From assembly GCA_027604685.1 (NCBI GenBank), contig JADHYX010000001.1:184601-248600 (forward strand): DNA of 64,000 bases. Direction: 5' to 3'. Under the pieces are notes generated by a model. That model saw only the letters and a program-made list of their open reading frames with translations, searched no databases and was not told where the DNA came from. Origin of the DNA: Lobulomyces angularis (Eukaryota; Chytridiomycota; Chytridiomycetes; Lobulomycetales; Lobulomycetaceae). This document shows, in pieces, positions 62,035-64,000 of the stretch; within the stretch, counting starts at the first letter, position 1; each line of letters begins with the position of its first letter. The position numbers and the translations under genes are program-made.

Positions 62035-63695
62035 TCATCGAGTTTTTGTAGGAAATTTTAATGGTAAACTCAAAATTGCGTATTTAGTCTTGTCAGCTTT
62101 ATTAACTTCAATTTTACAACCAACCTCTTTAAAAATGGATGTTGCTCTGCGAAATATGTAAAATAAAGAAAATTAAAAAATTAAATTTTCTTACTTTGTA
62201 ATGTTAATTCCTAAATCTTTTGATATTATAGAAATGTCAACCTTAAAGTCGGCCAGAATCAGAGAAAAACAAAAGATATAGGCCAAACATTTATCTTTTA
62301 ATTTATCTGATATCAACATTCTTAAAAAAAAAAAAATGATAATAAAATTTTTTTGTCAAAAAAAAAAAATTTTATATTTACTTTTTATTTCCAAATTCAT
62401 CTTCTACAATTTCTGTAAATTTTTCACAAAAATATTCTACAAGTGGAAGAGGACATCCATTAAACACCTTAAAATTTTTTGCCTCAAGTTTTTCTTCATC
62501 TTCGTTATTGATTTCAATTTTTTTTTCAGTAATTAGTTTTAGTAAGTCTCTAGGGTTAACTGTACGAAATTTCATTAAAAAAAGTAAAAATACTAGTTTT
62601 TTTAAAGTTTTGTGATCTTTTTTTTTTCCCATTACATGATGTACCCTGTCTAAAACCCAAGTTGAAGGACTGCAAAAAAAAAATAAATTAAAAATTAAAA
62701 ATATTCAAGAAATAGTATTTTTGCAAATTATTACTAGTGTTTGTCGATAGATTTTTTCAAGTCAGCTTGAAATTTAATATGCATAAATTCTTTGACGGAT
62801 AGCATATTTATTAAATTTTGTGGGGCAATGTTTTCCAAATTATATACATCTTTAACAGTTTCTGCTGCTAAATTGCAAGGAGGAATAGGTCTATCACTCA
62901 AGGTATTTTCCAATATTTTTTCTATAATTAACAATTAATAAAAAAAAAATAGAAAAGACAATCGATAATTAGATACCTCTAGATGGCATTGTCGCGGATA
63001 TTGTATCAACAGCATCAAAAATTGCATTGCTAACTTTATCAACACTATCTTGATTGATTTTGTTTTGCACTCTAGATTTTATCTGCTGTTTTGATTTTTT
63101 GGAACCGAAAGCTTCTCCCAGCTCATTTCTTGAATCAAAATTCTTATTGCAATAGAAAAAGTATATTAAGAAATAGATTGAGTTTATATAGTTACTTTTT
63201 CTCCTAAGATTTTATTGGTGGTATTTTTATTTTTTTTTACAACTGTTGCCAATGGTACCACTTTAGCCTCTCTGAGAGTGACAGTATTTTTTTCTTTGTC
63301 AAAAATTCCAACCAGATAATTACAACTTGGTTCATAATCTTGTGAATTTCCAACAAATTCCAAATCTTCATTATCACCATGAACAAAAACACCTTTCGAT
63401 TAAAAAAATTAAAAAAAAAAAAAAAAAAAGGAAATTGACTAATTTAGTTTTCAGAATATTACTTTTGAATTCATTATAAAAAAAAATGAAAAAAAAAGAA
63501 TCAGGATCTTATTTATAATAAAAAAAAAAATTCAAAATTACGTTTCTTATTATTCAACAGTGCTTTTTTTTTGTAGGCGGTAAAGGAAATATCGTTATTT
63601 TGATTAGCTTCAATTAAATTTGATTTACAATCAACCAAAATAGGGATTTCATCATCCAACGTTGAATATAAAAATTCTACTTTTCTTTTTGACAT
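62035..63695 (-). CDS. RPA49: RNA polymerase I subunit A49
   Basis: Rpa49 (POLR1E) forms the TFIIF/TFIIE-like subcomplex with A34.5 and supports rRNA transcription. Start MSKRKVEFLYSTLDDEIPIL; then NEDLEFVGNSQDYEPSCNYL and VGIFDKEKNTVTLREAKVVP (dimerisation barrel), LGEAFGSKKSKQQIKSRVQN (the FGxKKxKKxI signature), RPIPPCNLAAETVKDVYNL, and a tandem winged-helix part with STWVLDRVHHV, FLMKFRTVNPRDLLKL and CPLPLVEYFCEKF. It ends KYAILSLPLKFPTKTR. About 400 aa in eight exons. Subunit-specific blocks are in the right order. Confidence 0.87.
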
Positions 63696-64000
63696 TTTTT
63701 TTTAAAAAAATTGATTATCCTTCCTTTTTTTTTAATTTTTTTTTAAGTATCAAAATAATTATCAAATTTAAAATATCTGTTAACTTTAATTTTTTTTTTT
63801 CAAAGATTTTTATAACTTGTATTTAGGCTCTTTTTGGCTCTTAATAATTTTTTTAGCAAATAAAATATTTAATTTTTTTTTATTTTTTTTTCAATAAAGA
63901 GTTTTTTAATTATAAATTTTCCTTTTTTTTTTTTTCTTTTTTGATAAAATGTCCTTTTTTCTTTTTTGTTTTTTTTTTTTTTAAGTGAAACATATTTTAT
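63696..64000. other. AT-rich flank at window end
   Basis: Upstream of RPA49; T-rich tracts and no gene seen. Confidence 0.5.

Overview
The window is very AT-rich eukaryotic nuclear DNA, densely packed with short-intron genes on both strands and broken by two 10-base N gaps (22056-22065 and 45958-45967). Most introns are about 40-80 nt, run GT...AG, carry TTAAC/CTAAC-like branch sites and T-rich 3' ends, so most genes are strings of small exons. The content points to a fungus: a Zn(II)2Cys6 regulator with a fungal-type middle domain and a yeast-type amino-acid permease. It also keeps FANCI, SKA3, GCP4, ECM29 and a canopy-like ER protein, and carries a Fanzor nuclease relic. Together these suggest an early-diverging lineage (chytrid, Rozella or aphelid grade) rather than Dikarya. 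A probable COX7A gene argues against an anaerobic rumen fungus. The species cannot be named from this sequence.

Layout. 1-10.7 kb: FANCI (5' end outside the window), a DHHC palmitoyltransferase, gamma-tubulin complex protein GCP4 and, head-to-head with it, a membrane-anchored YtcJ-type amidohydrolase. 10.8-12.8 kb: a mobile element with 26-bp inverted repeats and TA flanks, holding a broken Fanzor gene. 12.9-19.8 kb: a small SIN-repeat protein, an amino-acid permease, a probable COX7A, an unidentified locus and SKA3. 20.0-25.3 kb: a Ty3-like gag with 5' LTR about 40 bp from a tRNA-Asn gene, an N gap, and about 3 kb of decayed coding sequence. 25.6-41 kb: ECM29, ALG8, an ADP-ribose Nudix hydrolase, a GPI-type aspartyl protease, an IQ-motif protein and an acetyltransferase.

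41.7-43.4 kb: a nitronate monooxygenase pseudogene that stops at a second copy of the Fanzor element's 3' end, which lies just upstream of histone H2A.Z. 43.6-64 kb: a monocarboxylate-type MFS carrier, YVH1 phosphatase, the Zn2Cys6 factor, a canopy-like ER protein, a CCCH zinc-finger protein, an NRAMP metal carrier, triosephosphate isomerase, a Cys/His-repeat protein and RNA polymerase I subunit A49.

Most genes are housekeeping and unrelated to their neighbours, with no operon-like grouping. The most interesting material is the Fanzor element and its separately conserved 3' end (a candidate omega-RNA region), and FANCI with glutamine at the position of the monoubiquitinated lysine.
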